A DNA stretch of 27,176 bases from Bifidobacteriaceae bacterium (lineage in GTDB: Bacteria > Actinomycetota > Actinomycetes > Actinomycetales > WQXJ01). Each line of letters begins with the position of its first letter. Position 1 is the first letter of the stretch. Position numbers and translations under genes: made by a program. Of this stretch, positions 16,001 through 24,267 are shown piece by piece. The stretch spans positions 1-27,176 of the forward strand of contig JAITIG010000012.1 in assembly GCA_031279575.1 (NCBI GenBank), in the 5' to 3' direction. Below the pieces are notes generated by a model that saw nothing but the letters and a program-made list of their open reading frames with translations, was not told the DNA's origin and ran no database searches.

Positions 16001-16808
16001 GATTGTGGACGGGGCCGACAAGTTCGGCTTGTCGCAGCTCCACCAGCTGCGCGGGCGGGTCGGCCGGGGCAAGGAGCGCGCCTACGCCTACTTCTTCTAC
16101 CCCCGCGGCAAAACCCTGACCGAGACCGCCCACGACCGGCTGTCAACCATCGCCACCCAGTCGGAGCTGGGCGCGGGCATGCAGGTGGCGTTGAAAGACC
16201 TGGAGATCAGGGGGGCCGGCAACCTGCTGGGCGGAGAGCAGTCCGGGCACATCGCCGGGGTCGGCTTCGACCTCTACTTGCGCATGATCGCCGAGGCGGT
16301 CTCGCAGGCCAAGGGCGCGCCCGTCCAGGCCCTGGCCGAGGTCCAAGTGGAACTGCCGGTCAACGCCCACATCCCGCAGTCCTACGTCGAGGGCGACAGG
16401 CTGCGCCTGGAGGCGTACACCAAGCTTTACGCCGCCGCCTCGCAGGCGGATCTGCAGGCTGTGGCAGATGAGCTGACCGACCGCTACGGCCCCATCCCGG
16501 CCGAGGTGGCGGCCTTGTTCGAGGTCGCCAGCCTGCGCTTGGAGGCCCGCGCGGCGGGTTTGACCCAAATTGCGGTCCAGGGCCACCGCATCCGGCTGTT
16601 CCCCATCGAGGTGACCGATTGGCAGCGGGTCTGGTTGGACCAGTTGGCCAAGGGCGCGATTGTCAAGCCGGCCACCCGCGCCCTGCTGGCGCCCATCCCC
16701 CGCGGCCAGCGTTTGACCGATGCCGCCATGACCGGGGTGGACTTGGTCCGCTGGCTGCGCACCCTGGTGGCCAAGCTGGCCCCCGCCCCCCCAACCCCGC
16801 CCCAGTGA
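13002..16808 (+). CDS. mfd: Transcription-repair coupling factor Mfd
   Basis: ATP-dependent translocase that removes stalled RNA polymerase and recruits UvrA. Domain order is complete: UvrB-like N-terminal module (about 1-380, with WETLPHERLSPRADTLGRR and RRGEFAQRGGILDVFPP), CarD-like RNA polymerase interaction domain at about 585-660 (KAGDLVVHEQHGVGRFVEL), RecG-like helicase with Walker A GDVGYGKTE near 743-751 and motif II DEEQRFGVEHKE near 845, QLRGRVGRGKERAYAYF, then the C-terminal UvrA-binding region. 1268 residues is longer than usual; about 70 extra residues of Ala/Gly (about 392-463) interrupt the segment before the interaction domain. GTG 13002 overlaps the pth stop. Confidence 0.97.
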   Translation: MSLSHLPALLAQDPGMAAVLERVRARARLGQGQTDQLDITAVEGVRPALAAAMAQAQAAALDQAGPAGGPHPPVVAITASTSAAEDLAAAASAFLPADAIAVLPAWETLPHERLSPRADTLGRRTAVFRRLAHPDPAGPRGPIELLITPLRSVLQPVVRGLGEVEPVSLRAGQQADLPQVAARLAELAYNRVDMVTRRGEFAQRGGILDVFPPTEDHPVRVDFWGDEVEECRYFAVLDQRSADLAEGGLWAPPCRELLVTDAVKARAQALAPRLPGVADMLEAIAQGRQVEGMESLTPVLAEGLVPALQMVPRGALILFLDPERLRRRAEDLIATAQEFLQAAWEAAAAGAGSPVDLAAGSFLTLAQLRGEATRLGCGWWTAGAFALPDSAPLDEAEPADAAPGPPGAPVAAGPVAAAGADAALSAGAAAAGAQAGAAAGAAGGLEAGAAPSGAPAGEAVRIALGARDLENYHGQTSRAVRQLKNWAREGWRVVLTTEGAGPAKRLAERLGGEGVPARAVADLDQANAAAPGVVLVTTASGRGFRMPGLKLALVSERDLTGRGGATTRDMRRMPSRRKASVDPLQLKAGDLVVHEQHGVGRFVELTSRTIGAGETAATREYLVIEYAPSKRGQPGDRLYAPTDSLDQITRYVGGESPALSKLGGSDWAKTKSRARRAVGQLAHELVRLYAARMATKGFAVGPDTPWQRELEDAFAYVETPDQLTTIDEVKADMRAPAPMDRLICGDVGYGKTEVAVRAAFKAVQEGKQVAVLAPTTLLVRQHFDTFSDRYAPFPVEVRALSRFQSAKQARATREELAAGRVDVVIGTHALLTGGIRFKDLGLVVVDEEQRFGVEHKETLKAQAPAVDVLSMSATPIPRTLEMAVSGIREMSTLTTPPEERHPVLTYVGPATPGQTAAAIRRELLREGQVFYVHNRVQTIGRAAAQVAELVPEARVAIAHGKMHEKQLEQVMIDFWEKKFDILVCTTIVETGLDIANANTLIVDGADKFGLSQLHQLRGRVGRGKERAYAYFFYPRGKTLTETAHDRLSTIATQSELGAGMQVALKDLEIRGAGNLLGGEQSGHIAGVGFDLYLRMIAEAVSQAKGAPVQALAEVQVELPVNAHIPQSYVEGDRLRLEAYTKLYAAASQADLQAVADELTDRYGPIPAEVAALFEVASLRLEARAAGLTQIAVQGHRIRLFPIEVTDWQRVWLDQLAKGAIVKPATRALLAPIPRGQRLTDAAMTGVDLVRWLRTLVAKLAPAPPTPPQ

Positions 16809-16845
16809 CCCCCGCCGGGGGCGCCTGCCGGGGCGGGGGTTCTTT
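16808..16845 (+). terminator. Intrinsic terminator after mfd
   Basis: ACCCCCGCC (16808-16816) pairs perfectly with GGCGGGGGT (16832-16840) around a 15-nt loop, followed by TCTTT. The best terminator in the window; it ends the glmU-mfd run. Confidence 0.75.
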
Positions 16846-16870
16846 GGATGTTGGCGGGGCCGGGGCCGCG

Positions 16871-16876
16871 TAAGAT
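16871..16876 (+). promoter_or_regulatory. Candidate -10 box for the SurA-like gene and mazG-pntAB
   Basis: TAAGAT stands alone in GC-rich DNA just after the mfd terminator, giving a leader of about 115 nt before GTG 16999. The leader shows no obvious gene or known RNA motif. Confidence 0.4.
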
Positions 16877-16998
16877 TGGTCCGGGGAATTTGGGCCCGGG
16901 GCCGCAGGCGCCTGGGTCCGCCCCGCCAAAGCGCTCTGCCAGCAGCCTGCCCAGACGCGCCCCAACAGGCTCGCGGCAGCCCCAAGGAAGGAACCGAA

Positions 16999-17628
16999 GT
17001 GGCCCTCAAGCAGCAGTTCAGGCGCATCGCCCTGGCCAGCGTGGCCGCCCTCGCGGTGGCCGCGCCGGCCGCTTGCCAGGCGCAGCCCGGGGTGGCTTTG
17101 CGCGTTGGCGAGGTGGTTTACACCGAGCAGGACGTCACGCGCATGCAGGCCAACCTCAACCGCGTTTTGGAGATCGCGCAGGTCGACGCGGCCTACACGG
17201 CCGTCGAGGTGGTTCAGATGCTGGTCCAAGCGGAGCGTTTCCGCGAACTGCTGACCGGCTTGGACGACGCCGCTTGGGCGGAGGCGGCCCAACCGCCCAG
17301 CGTTGAGTCCTTCAACGAGCAGATCGGCCAAATGGGGTTTGACTCGGCGGTGGCCGATGAGATCAAGAACCTGAACCTGAGCCCAACCGAGCGCGACCTG
17401 CTCCTGGGGACCAGTTACAACGCCGTGGTCAACGCCATCGACCAGGGCCTGGTCACCACCGAGGAGGCTTCCCAGCTGCCGGCCGGCGCCGAGCTCAACC
17501 CCCGCTACGGCGCGGTTGACCAGGACAGCGGCCTGTGGGAGGAGCCGTCCTACCCGTGGGCCGTGCCCACCTATGAACCCGAGGCCGACAGCTCAGATGG
17601 CGCCGCCGAGCAGGACGCCGGCCAGTGA
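16999..17628 (+). CDS. Secreted SurA N-terminal-like protein (putative lipoprotein)
   Basis: 209 residues. Basic N-terminus (LKQQFRR), hydrophobic stretch IALASVAALAVAAPAA, then cysteine at about residue 23: a signal peptide, with PAAC a weak lipobox (Pro where Leu/Val is usual). Mature part begins LRVGEVVYTEQDVTRMQANL, which resembles the start of SurA/PrsA-type chaperones; no peptidyl-prolyl isomerase domain follows. The rest is helical and acidic. A SurA-N-type lipoprotein between mfd and mazG is common in actinobacteria, supporting the call. GTG 16999 was chosen because AAGGAAGGA lies just upstream; the frame is open to 16876 but those residues are not signal-like. The stop overlaps mazG as GTGA. 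Confidence 0.65.
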   Translation: MALKQQFRRIALASVAALAVAAPAACQAQPGVALRVGEVVYTEQDVTRMQANLNRVLEIAQVDAAYTAVEVVQMLVQAERFRELLTGLDDAAWAEAAQPPSVESFNEQIGQMGFDSAVADEIKNLNLSPTERDLLLGTSYNAVVNAIDQGLVTTEEASQLPAGAELNPRYGAVDQDSGLWEEPSYPWAVPTYEPEADSSDGAAEQDAGQ

Positions 17629-18458
17629 CGGCGCCAGCCCGCCCCACCCCGCAACCCGCCGGTTGGACGATGCCGCGCCTTGGCGCCAGCGACCAGGCCC
17701 GCCCCTCCGGCCCGGCCGCGCCCGCCCCAGCCCACACCCCGGCCCCGGCCCCCGCCCCGGGGGGCGTGGACCGGCTGGTGGCGACGATGTCCCGGCTGCG
17801 CGCGCCGGGCGGCTGCCCCTGGGACGCCCAGCAAAGCCACCGCTCGCTGGTCCTCCACCTGCTGGAGGAGGCCTACGAGGCGGCCGAGGCGATCGAGTTG
17901 GCGGACCGCGCGGCCCTGCGCGAAGAGTTGGGCGATGTCTTGCTGCAGGTGGTGTTCCACGCCAGCATCGCGGCCGAGCACCCGTCTGACCCGTTTGACC
18001 TCGAAGACCTGGCCAACGGCGTGGCGGACAAGCTGATCCGGCGCCACCCGGATGTCTTCGCGGCCCAGCCGGCGCCGGACCTGACCGCCGAGGAGTCCTA
18101 CCGCCGCTGGGACCAGATCAAAACCGCGGAGAAGTCCCGCGCCTCCGCTTTGGACGGCATACCGGCCGCCCAATCGGCCCTGGCCCGGGCCCAGAAGGTG
18201 TTTGGCCGGGCGCGCCGGGCCGGCCTGGAGCCCCAGTTGGGGGCCGGGGAGGGCCTGGGCGCGCGCCTGGCGGCGCTGGCAAAGGAGGCGGACGCGGCCG
18301 GCCTGGATGCGGAGCAAGAGCTGCGGGCGGCCACCAGGCGCGTGGAGGCGCAGGTCAGAGCTTTGGAGTCAGTAGAGAAAGTGAAAACAGGGGCGCACCG
18401 CCCCGGGCCGGCGCCCATTGCCGCGCCGGCCAGCAACGAAAGGGAAGCAGAATGCTGA
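17625..18458 (+). CDS. mazG: Nucleoside triphosphate pyrophosphohydrolase MazG
   Basis: Hydrolyses (d)NTPs to monophosphates, cleaning damaged nucleotides and lowering (p)ppGpp signalling in some species. MazG signatures: CPWDAQQSH (64-72), the metal-binding EEAYE (81-85) and EELGD (100-104) with downstream [18 protein letters not shown] and [12 protein letters not shown]. One complete MazG domain plus a partial C-terminal half, as in the mycobacterial type; 277 residues. The first 46 residues are a Pro/Ala-rich extension before the domain. GTG 17625 overlaps the previous stop, and its own TGA lies 7 nt inside pntA, so three genes are translationally linked. Confidence 0.93.
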   Translation: MTAPARPTPQPAGWTMPRLGASDQARPSGPAAPAPAHTPAPAPAPGGVDRLVATMSRLRAPGGCPWDAQQSHRSLVLHLLEEAYEAAEAIELADRAALREELGDVLLQVVFHASIAAEHPSDPFDLEDLANGVADKLIRRHPDVFAAQPAPDLTAEESYRRWDQIKTAEKSRASALDGIPAAQSALARAQKVFGRARRAGLEPQLGAGEGLGARLAALAKEADAAGLDAEQELRAATRRVEAQVRALESVEKVKTGAHRPGPAPIAAPASNEREAEC

Positions 18459-19996
18459 TTGGGGTGCCAAAAGAATCGGCTGCGGGCGAGCGGCGGGTGG
18501 CCGCCTCCCCGAAGTCGGTGGCGCAGTTGGTCAAGCTCGGTTACGGGGTGGCCGTCGAGGCGGGCGCGGGCGCGCTGGCCTCGTTCCCGGACGAGCTCTA
18601 CGCCGAGGCGGGGGCGGAGGTGGTGCCCCGGGAGGCGGCCTGGGGCGCGGACATCGTGACCAAGATCGAGGCCCCCACCGACCAGGAGATCAAGCTGCTG
18701 CGCCCTGGCGCCGTGCTGGTGTCCCTGGTCGCGGCGCCCCGCAGCCCGGAGTTGCTGCGCAAGCTGGCGGCGGCCAAGGCGACGGTCCTGGCGATGGACT
18801 CGGTGCCGCGGATCTCCCGGGCCCAGGCCCTGGATGTGATCTCCTCGATGGCGAACATCGCCGGCTACCGGGCGGTGATCGAGGCGGCGCACGAGTTCGG
18901 CTCGTTCTTCACCGGCCAGGTCACCGCCGCCGGCAAGGTGCCCCCGGCCAAGGTGTTTGTCTCCGGGGCGGGTGTGGCCGGGTTGGCGGCCATCGGCGCG
19001 GCCAGGGCTTTGGGCGCCATCGTGCGGGCGACAGACATCCGGGCGGAGGTGGCCGAGCAGGTCGAGTCGATGGGCGCCGAGTTTGTCGGGGTGGAGGCGG
19101 AGGCGCAGAAGTCCTCCGACGGCTACGCCAAGGAGGCCTCAGCCGATTACGCCGCCGCCGCCGAGCGGATGTACGCCGAGCAGGTCAAAGACGTCGACAT
19201 TGTGGTGACCACAGCCCTGATCCCGGGCCGGCCGGCCCCCCGGCTGCTGACGGAGGCGATGGTCGCCTCGATGAAGCCGGGCTCGGTCATAGTCGATATG
19301 GCGGCCGCCAACGGCGGCAATGTGGCCGGCTCGAAGCCGGACCAGCTCGTGGTCAGCGCCAACGGCGTCAAGATAATCGGCTACACCGACCTGGCGGGGC
19401 GGCTGCCAACCCAGGCCTCGAACCTGTTCGCGCAGAATATTGTCAACTTCTTCAAACTGGTCACCCCCGCCAAGGACGGCGAGTTGGCGCTGGACCAGCA
19501 AGACGTGGTGGTGCGCGGCATGACGGTGGTCCTGGACGGCGCGGTCACCTGGCCGCCGCCGCCGGTCAGCGTCTCGGCCGCCCCGGCCGCCCCGCCGCCG
19601 GCCCCGCCGCCCCCGCCGGAGAAGAAGAAACGCGACCCCCGGGTGACCTGGACCGTGCTGGGGGTGTGCGCGGCCGCCCTGCTGGCTTTGTTCTGGGTCT
19701 CCCCGGCGGGCCTGCTGGGGCATTTCATGGTCTTCATGTTGGCCGTGGTGGTGGGCTACTACGTCATCGGGAACGTCTCCCACTCGCTGCACACCCCGCT
19801 GATGAGCGTCACCAACGCGATCTCGGGGATTATCGTGGTCGGCTCCCTGGTGGGGCTGACCCAATCGCAGCATGAGGGCCGCACCGATCTGGCGATCCTG
19901 GTTTTGTCCTTGGCGGGCGTGCTGCTGGCCTCGATCAACGTGTTCGGCGGGTTCACTGTGACCCAGCGGATGCTCAAGATGTTCCGGAAAGGCTGA
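18452..19996 (+). CDS. pntA: NAD(P) transhydrogenase subunit alpha
   Basis: With PntB forms the proton-pumping transhydrogenase that makes NADPH from NADH using the proton gradient. Domain I, the NAD-binding part, spans about residues 1-375 and starts [20 protein letters not shown]; the nucleotide-binding [18 protein letters not shown] lies near 171. A Pro-rich linker ([16 protein letters not shown]) leads to four hydrophobic segments (about 405-505) of domain II. The subunit is the fused long form (514 residues), not the split PntAa/PntAb common in many actinobacteria and alphaproteobacteria. ATG 18452 has AAGGGAAG upstream inside mazG. pntB begins six bases after the stop. Confidence 0.96.
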   Translation: MLIGVPKESAAGERRVAASPKSVAQLVKLGYGVAVEAGAGALASFPDELYAEAGAEVVPREAAWGADIVTKIEAPTDQEIKLLRPGAVLVSLVAAPRSPELLRKLAAAKATVLAMDSVPRISRAQALDVISSMANIAGYRAVIEAAHEFGSFFTGQVTAAGKVPPAKVFVSGAGVAGLAAIGAARALGAIVRATDIRAEVAEQVESMGAEFVGVEAEAQKSSDGYAKEASADYAAAAERMYAEQVKDVDIVVTTALIPGRPAPRLLTEAMVASMKPGSVIVDMAAANGGNVAGSKPDQLVVSANGVKIIGYTDLAGRLPTQASNLFAQNIVNFFKLVTPAKDGELALDQQDVVVRGMTVVLDGAVTWPPPPVSVSAAPAAPPPAPPPPPEKKKRDPRVTWTVLGVCAAALLALFWVSPAGLLGHFMVFMLAVVVGYYVIGNVSHSLHTPLMSVTNAISGIIVVGSLVGLTQSQHEGRTDLAILVLSLAGVLLASINVFGGFTVTQRMLKMFRKG

Positions 19997-20002
19997 TCCG
20001 AC

Positions 20003-21451
20003 ATGTCTGTGTCATTGCAGCAGGGCGCGTTCATAATCGCGGGGTTGTTGTTTATTTTGGCTTTGGCCGGGTTGTCGAAGCATGAGACGTCCAAGCGGGG
20101 CAATGTCCTCGGCTCGGTCGGCATGGGGATTGCCCTGGTGGTGACGGTGCTGGCGACTTTGATTGGCACCCAGGCCGATGCCGTGCCCGTCACCGACGCG
20201 CTGCCCGCCTGGGGTGTGGCCGCGGTGCTGGCGCCGCTTCTGATTGGGGCCGGCATCGGCGTGTTCAGGGCGCTGAGGGTGGAGATGACCGGCATGCCGG
20301 AGTTGATCGCCTTGTTCCACTCGTTTGTGGGTTTGGCGGCGGTGCTGGTCGGCTGGGTGTCCTACCTGGAGGGCGCGCCGGAGCAGAACGCGGGGCTGCA
20401 TTACGGCGAGTTGTTTGTCGGGGTGTTCATCGGGGCGGTCACCTTCACCGGCTCGATCATCGCCTATCTGAAACTGTCCGCCAAGATGAAGTCGGCGCCG
20501 TTGGCGCTGCCGCGCCACAATTTGATCAACCTGGCCGCCATCATCGCCTTTGTGGCCTTGACGGTCTGGTTTGTGGTTTTGCCGGAAGGCGACCATGTGG
20601 GGGCGGGCGGCACGCTGGGCCTGGTGCTGCTTTCGGCTATGACGGCTATCGCGCTGCTGCTGGGCTTGCACCTGGTGGCGGCGATCGGCGGCGGCGACAT
20701 GCCGGTGGTGGTCTCGATGCTGAACTCGTATTCCGGTTGGGCGGCCGCGGCGGCCGGCTTCACGCTCGGCAACGACCTGCTGATCATCACCGGCGCGCTG
20801 GTCGGCTCGTCTGGCGCGTACCTCTCCTTCATCATGTGCCGGGCCATGAACCGCTCCTTCATCTCGGTCATCATGGGCGGGTTCGGCTCTGACGGGGCGG
20901 TGGTCGGGGAGGCCAAGGATTACGGCGAGCACCGCGAGACCAACGCCGCCGATGTGGCGGATCTGCTGGTCAACTCGTCTTCGGTGGTGATCGCGCCCGG
21001 CTATGGCATGGCGGTGGCCCAAGCCCAGGGCGCGGTGGCGGACCTGACCCAGAAGCTGCGCGCCCGGGGCGTGGAGGTGCGCTTCGCCATCCACCCGGTG
21101 GCGGGCCGCCTGCCCGGGCACATGAATGTGCTGCTGGCCGAGGCCAAGGTGCCCTACGACATCGTCTTCGAGATGGATGAGATCAACGACGACTTCCCCG
21201 AGGTCGACGTGGTGCTGGTGATCGGGGCCAACGACACGGTCAACCCGGCCGCCTTGGACGACCCGTCCTCCCCCATCGCGGGCATGCCGGTGCTGCACGT
21301 CTGGGAGGCCGGCCAGGTGGTCGTCTTCAAACGGTCGATGGCGACGGGTTACGCCGGGGTGCAAAACCCGCTGTTCTTCAACGACAACTCCGCCATGCTG
21401 TTCGGGGACGCCAAGGTGCGGGTGGAGGACATCATCCACAACCTGCCGTGA
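20003..21451 (+). CDS. pntB: NAD(P) transhydrogenase subunit beta
   Basis: Membrane and NADP(H)-binding half of the transhydrogenase. Hydrophobic helices fill about residues 5-270, including [13 protein letters not shown] and [13 protein letters not shown], which line the proton path. Domain III (about 300-482) contains the NADP site: [13 protein letters not shown] near 330, [40 protein letters not shown], and [17 protein letters not shown] near the end. 482 residues, full length. Codon use in the first 40 codons is less GC-rich at third positions (TTG, TTT, ATT) than in the rest. Nine bases separate its stop from the convergent ferric reductase. Confidence 0.97.
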   Translation: MSVSLQQGAFIIAGLLFILALAGLSKHETSKRGNVLGSVGMGIALVVTVLATLIGTQADAVPVTDALPAWGVAAVLAPLLIGAGIGVFRALRVEMTGMPELIALFHSFVGLAAVLVGWVSYLEGAPEQNAGLHYGELFVGVFIGAVTFTGSIIAYLKLSAKMKSAPLALPRHNLINLAAIIAFVALTVWFVVLPEGDHVGAGGTLGLVLLSAMTAIALLLGLHLVAAIGGGDMPVVVSMLNSYSGWAAAAAGFTLGNDLLIITGALVGSSGAYLSFIMCRAMNRSFISVIMGGFGSDGAVVGEAKDYGEHRETNAADVADLLVNSSSVVIAPGYGMAVAQAQGAVADLTQKLRARGVEVRFAIHPVAGRLPGHMNVLLAEAKVPYDIVFEMDEINDDFPEVDVVLVIGANDTVNPAALDDPSSPIAGMPVLHVWEAGQVVVFKRSMATGYAGVQNPLFFNDNSAMLFGDAKVRVEDIIHNLP

Positions 21452-21460
21452 GCCGGCGCC

Positions 21461-22273
21461 TCAGTGCGAGCGTTTCCAAAAGCCGGTGAACGTGATCCTG
21501 GACTTGGCCAGGCCGGCCTGGTGGAGGTGGCGGCGGGCGCCGGCGGCCAAGGCGGACTCGCCGGCCACAAAGGCGTAGGCGCCGGCCTGGGGGGCCGGCC
21601 CGGCGCGCAGGTGGGCTAGGGCTGTGGCGCCGGGGGCGGCATCGGGCGGCGCGGGGGTGATCCAGGTTTGGGCGATGCCTTCGGGGCCTTCCAGTTGCCC
21701 GATGTCGTCTGGCGAGGGCACCTCGATCAGCGCGCTGCCGACCGCGCTGGGCGCCAGGCTGCGCAGGATGCCGCGCACGGCGGGCAGGCCGGTCTGGTCT
21801 GCCACCAGCACCAGCCCGGCCGCGTCCGGCGGCGGGTCGAACAGCAGGCCCTGCTCTAGCAGCCCCAGCGGCGCGCCCGGCTGGGCGGTGGTGGCCCAGC
21901 GGGCGACCGCGCCGCCGGGTTGGCCGGCCTGGTCCCAGTGCAGCACCACGTCGATGTCGAGTTCGGCTTGGTCGCCCACCCGCCGGTAGCCGGCCACGGT
22001 GTAGTTGGAGCAGGTGGGGCGGCGGCCTTTGGGGATCATCAGGTATGAGCGGTACCAGGCGCGGCCTTTGACGCCGGGCAGGACCAGCGCGGCCTCGGGG
22101 CGGGGCGGCAGGAAGAGCCGGAACCATTGGTCGAAGCCGCGGTCGGGGAACTGGAGCAGTTCTGGCCCGGCCACGGTGACGCGTTGGAAGGATTCTGACA
22201 GGCGGGCCGAGCGCCTGACCTCGGCTGTGAACAGTTGGGGGTTGGACGGCATGAGCCGGAATTGCGAAGCCAC
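21461..22273 (-). CDS. Siderophore-interacting protein, NAD(P)H-dependent ferric-chelate reductase (SIP family)
   Basis: Releases iron from ferric siderophores in the cytoplasm by reduction. 270 residues with the FAD-binding 9 layout: VTVAGPELLQFPDRGFDQWFRLFLPP (residues about 32-57), the flavin motif WYRSYLMIPKG (canonical R-x-Y-T/S is here R-S-Y-L), VLHWDQAGQPGGAVARWATTAQPG, then the SIP domain with LVADQTGLPAVRGILRSL and the terminal YAFVAGES...FTGFWKRSH. GTG 22273 is preceded 6 nt upstream by a TAGACT -10 box, and an iron box covers the -35 area. Expected to be derepressed under iron limitation. No siderophore or transporter genes adjoin. Confidence 0.93.
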   Translation of the reverse strand: MASQFRLMPSNPQLFTAEVRRSARLSESFQRVTVAGPELLQFPDRGFDQWFRLFLPPRPEAALVLPGVKGRAWYRSYLMIPKGRRPTCSNYTVAGYRRVGDQAELDIDVVLHWDQAGQPGGAVARWATTAQPGAPLGLLEQGLLFDPPPDAAGLVLVADQTGLPAVRGILRSLAPSAVGSALIEVPSPDDIGQLEGPEGIAQTWITPAPPDAAPGATALAHLRAGPAPQAGAYAFVAGESALAAGARRHLHQAGLAKSRITFTGFWKRSH

Positions 22274-22279
22274 CCCGCC

Positions 22280-22285
22280 AGTCTA
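22280..22285 (-). promoter_or_regulatory. -10 box for a leaderless ferric-reductase transcript
   Basis: TAGACT on the minus strand, 6 nt before GTG 22273; the -35 position at 16-18 bp falls inside the iron box. Confidence 0.5.
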
Positions 22286-22293
22286 AAGGATAT

Positions 22294-22312
22294 TTAGGCA
22301 AGCCTAACCTCT
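22294..22312. promoter_or_regulatory. DtxR/IdeR iron box
   Basis: TTAGGCAAGCCTAACCTCT matches the consensus TWAGGTWAGSCTWACCTWA at 16 of 19 positions, with perfect TTAGGC/GCCTAA arms. It lies about 20 bp before the ferric-reductase start and overlaps the expected -35, the classical arrangement for repression by iron-loaded DtxR/IdeR. Confidence 0.8.
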
Positions 22313-22330
22313 GCCTGGCCCGGGCGGCGG

Positions 22331-23167
22331 TCAGAGCGCGGCCGCGCCAGCCGCCGGCTCGGGCGCGGGCGCGGTGGGCGCGGGCGCGGTGGGCGCGGGC
22401 GCGCCAGTCGCGGACTCGGGCGCGGCGGTCTCGGTCTCGGCGCCGGGCGCGGCGGTCTCGGGCGCGGACGCGGCGGGCGCGGTCTCAGGCGCGGCGGTGT
22501 CGGCGGCGGTCTCGGGCGCGGCGGTCTCGGGCGCGGGCGCGGCGGTGTCGGCATCGGCCTCGGGCGCGGCGGTCTCGGCGCCGGGCGCGGCGGTCTCGGG
22601 CGCGGACGCGGCGGGCGCGGTCTCAGGCGCGGCGGGCGCGGGCGCGGCGGGCGCGGTCTCAGGCGCGGCGGGCGCGGGCGCGCCAGTCGCGGACTCGGGC
22701 GCGCCGGTCTCGGTCTCGGCGCCGCGAGCGGCGGGCGCGGGCGCGGGCGCGGGCGCGGGGCCAGGCTGGGCGCCGGGGCGGTAGAGGGCGATCCCAGCCG
22801 CCGCCAGGGCGCGCCCCGCGCGCTCCAAATTCACGGCTTTGACCAGCAGATAATCGGTGTCGAAGGTAGACACCGCGAACACCGGCACGCCCGCCTCGGC
22901 CAGGGTGGCGGTCAGGTTGGCCAGCACGCCGACCAGCGTGAAGTCCAGTTGGCCGCGCACCCGCGCCAGCGCCCAGCCGTCGTCCCGTTTGAGGTGGGTT
23001 CGGGGCATGGCGGCGGTGGGGCACACCACCGAGACCTCCTCGGCCGTGGCGGCCACAAAAGCCGGCCGGGCCTGGGCGCTGCCCAGCAGCAAGGCGGCGT
23101 GCGCCGGAGTGGTCAGCTTGGCGACCGTAAACCGGCCGGGCAGCAACTCGAGCTCCAGCGCGCGCAT
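22331..23167 (-). CDS. CASTOR-type ACT-domain protein with long Ala/Pro/Glu tail
   Basis: 278 residues. The first 135 form the conserved ACT (CASTOR/ACT_7) unit: [69 protein letters not shown] split over the two ACT halves, ending [10 protein letters not shown]. Such domains bind small ligands, mostly amino acids, and the protein is probably a soluble sensor; no partner enzyme is fused. The rest (about 140 residues) is [18 protein letters not shown] repeats, acidic because of Glu and Asp. ATG 23167 was chosen from the family start [13 protein letters not shown] and a TACCCT -10 box 6 nt upstream; the frame is open to 23221 but those residues do not look native. Confidence 0.8.
   Translation of the reverse strand: MRALELELLPGRFTVAKLTTPAHAALLLGSAQARPAFVAATAEEVSVVCPTAAMPRTHLKRDDGWALARVRGQLDFTLVGVLANLTATLAEAGVPVFAVSTFDTDYLLVKAVNLERAGRALAAAGIALYRPGAQPGPAPAPAPAPAARGAETETGAPESATGAPAPAAPETAPAAPAPAAPETAPAASAPETAAPGAETAAPEADADTAAPAPETAAPETAADTAAPETAPAASAPETAAPGAETETAAPESATGAPAPTAPAPTAPAPEPAAGAAAL
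22436..22635 (-). repeat. 138-bp-spaced direct repeat in the ACT protein tail
   Basis: An identical block of about 62 bp lies at 22436-22497 and 22574-22635. The 138-bp spacing equals 46 codons, so the [19 protein letters not shown] run appears twice in frame. Confidence 0.75.
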
Positions 23168-23173
23168 GGACCA

Positions 23174-23179
23174 AGGGTA
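23174..23179 (-). promoter_or_regulatory. Candidate -10 box, leaderless ACT-protein transcript
   Basis: TACCCT on the minus strand, 6 nt before ATG 23167; no Shine-Dalgarno in the intervening TGGTCC. Confidence 0.4.
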
Positions 23180-23216
23180 CGCGCCCCCAACCGGCCGCGC
23201 CGCCGGGCGCGTCTGC

Positions 23217-23222
23217 CACAAT
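23217..23222 (+). promoter_or_regulatory. Candidate -10 box, leaderless trpS transcript
   Basis: CACAAT followed by 7 nt and the GTG at 23230, the family-consistent start. The two divergent genes share about 60 bp. Confidence 0.4.
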
Positions 23223-23229
23223 GTTGTGC

Positions 23230-24267
23230 GTGTCTAAACTGAGGGCCTTCTCCGGCGTCCAGCCCACCGCCGACTCGCTCCACCTGGGGAACTACCTGGG
23301 CGCCTTGCGCCAATTCGTCGACCTGCAAGCCGGCTATGACTGCGTCTACTCGGTGGTGGACTTGCACGCCTTGACGGTGGGGCCGGACCCGGCCGAGTTG
23401 CGCCGCCGCGTCCGGGCCACCGCCGCCCAGTTCCTGGCCGCCGGGGTGGACCCGGACCGGTCGGTTTTGTTTGTCCAATCGGAGGTCCCGGAGCACGCCC
23501 AGCTGACCTGGCTGCTGAACTGCTTGACGGGCTTCGGCGAGGCCAGCCGCATGACCCAGTTCAAGGACAAGTCGGCCAAAGTCGGGGACAAAGGCGTGAC
23601 CTTGGGCTTGTTCGACTACCCCGTGCTGATGGCGGCCGACATCTTGGTCTACGACGCCCACGTGGTGCCAGTCGGCGAGGACCAGCGCCAGCACCTCGAG
23701 CTGAGCCGCGACTTGGCCCAACGCCTCAACGCCAGGTTCGGGGACGGCGCCGCGGTGGTGCCGGAGGCGTTGATCCTGCCGGCCACCGCCAAAATCTACG
23801 ACCTGCAAAACCCCACCGCCAAAATGTCCAAGACCGGCCACCCCTCGGGCGTGATCGAGCTGATGGACCCGCCCCAAACCATCGCCAAGCGCATCAAATC
23901 GGCTGTCACCGACTCGGGCGCGCAGATCTCCTGGGACCCGGCGGGCAAGCCGGGCGTGGCCAACCTGCTAGCCATCTTCTCCGCCTTGGCGCAGCGGCCG
24001 GTGGACCAGATTGTGGCCCAGTACGAGGGCAAAATGTACGGCCACCTCAAGGCCGACCTGGCTGAATTGGTGATCGAGACCCTGCGCCCGCTGCGTCAGC
24101 GCACCGCCGAATACCTGGCGGACCCGGCCCAGCTAGACGCGCTGCTGGCCCAGGGCCGGGCCAAGGCGGCCGCCATCGCCGGCGCTGTTTACGCCCGCAT
24201 CGCCAGCCGCTTCGGCCTCAACCCCCCCGCCGGGCGCCCCCTGCCGCCGCCAGGCGCCCCAGCGTGA
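23230..24267 (+). CDS. trpS: Tryptophanyl-tRNA synthetase
   Basis: Class Ic synthetase that charges tRNA-Trp. HIGH-type motif HLGN at residues 18-21 and KMSKT at 198-202 (usual KMSKS). Other signatures: [74 protein letters not shown]. 345 residues. GTG 23230 gives [15 protein letters not shown] as in relatives; ATG 23221 would add MLC and lies within the -10 box. The C-terminus ends [14 protein letters not shown], a short Pro-rich tail. The stop codon overlaps the following repeat ORF as GTGA. Confidence 0.97.
   Translation: MSKLRAFSGVQPTADSLHLGNYLGALRQFVDLQAGYDCVYSVVDLHALTVGPDPAELRRRVRATAAQFLAAGVDPDRSVLFVQSEVPEHAQLTWLLNCLTGFGEASRMTQFKDKSAKVGDKGVTLGLFDYPVLMAADILVYDAHVVPVGEDQRQHLELSRDLAQRLNARFGDGAAVVPEALILPATAKIYDLQNPTAKMSKTGHPSGVIELMDPPQTIAKRIKSAVTDSGAQISWDPAGKPGVANLLAIFSALAQRPVDQIVAQYEGKMYGHLKADLAELVIETLRPLRQRTAEYLADPAQLDALLAQGRAKAAAIAGAVYARIASRFGLNPPAGRPLPPPGAPA

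Noticed and set aside
21432..22301. Alternative 289-codon frame overlapping the ferric reductase on the same strand
   Set aside because: Translation is Arg/Pro noise, while the other frame has FAD-binding and SIP motifs and an iron-box promoter.
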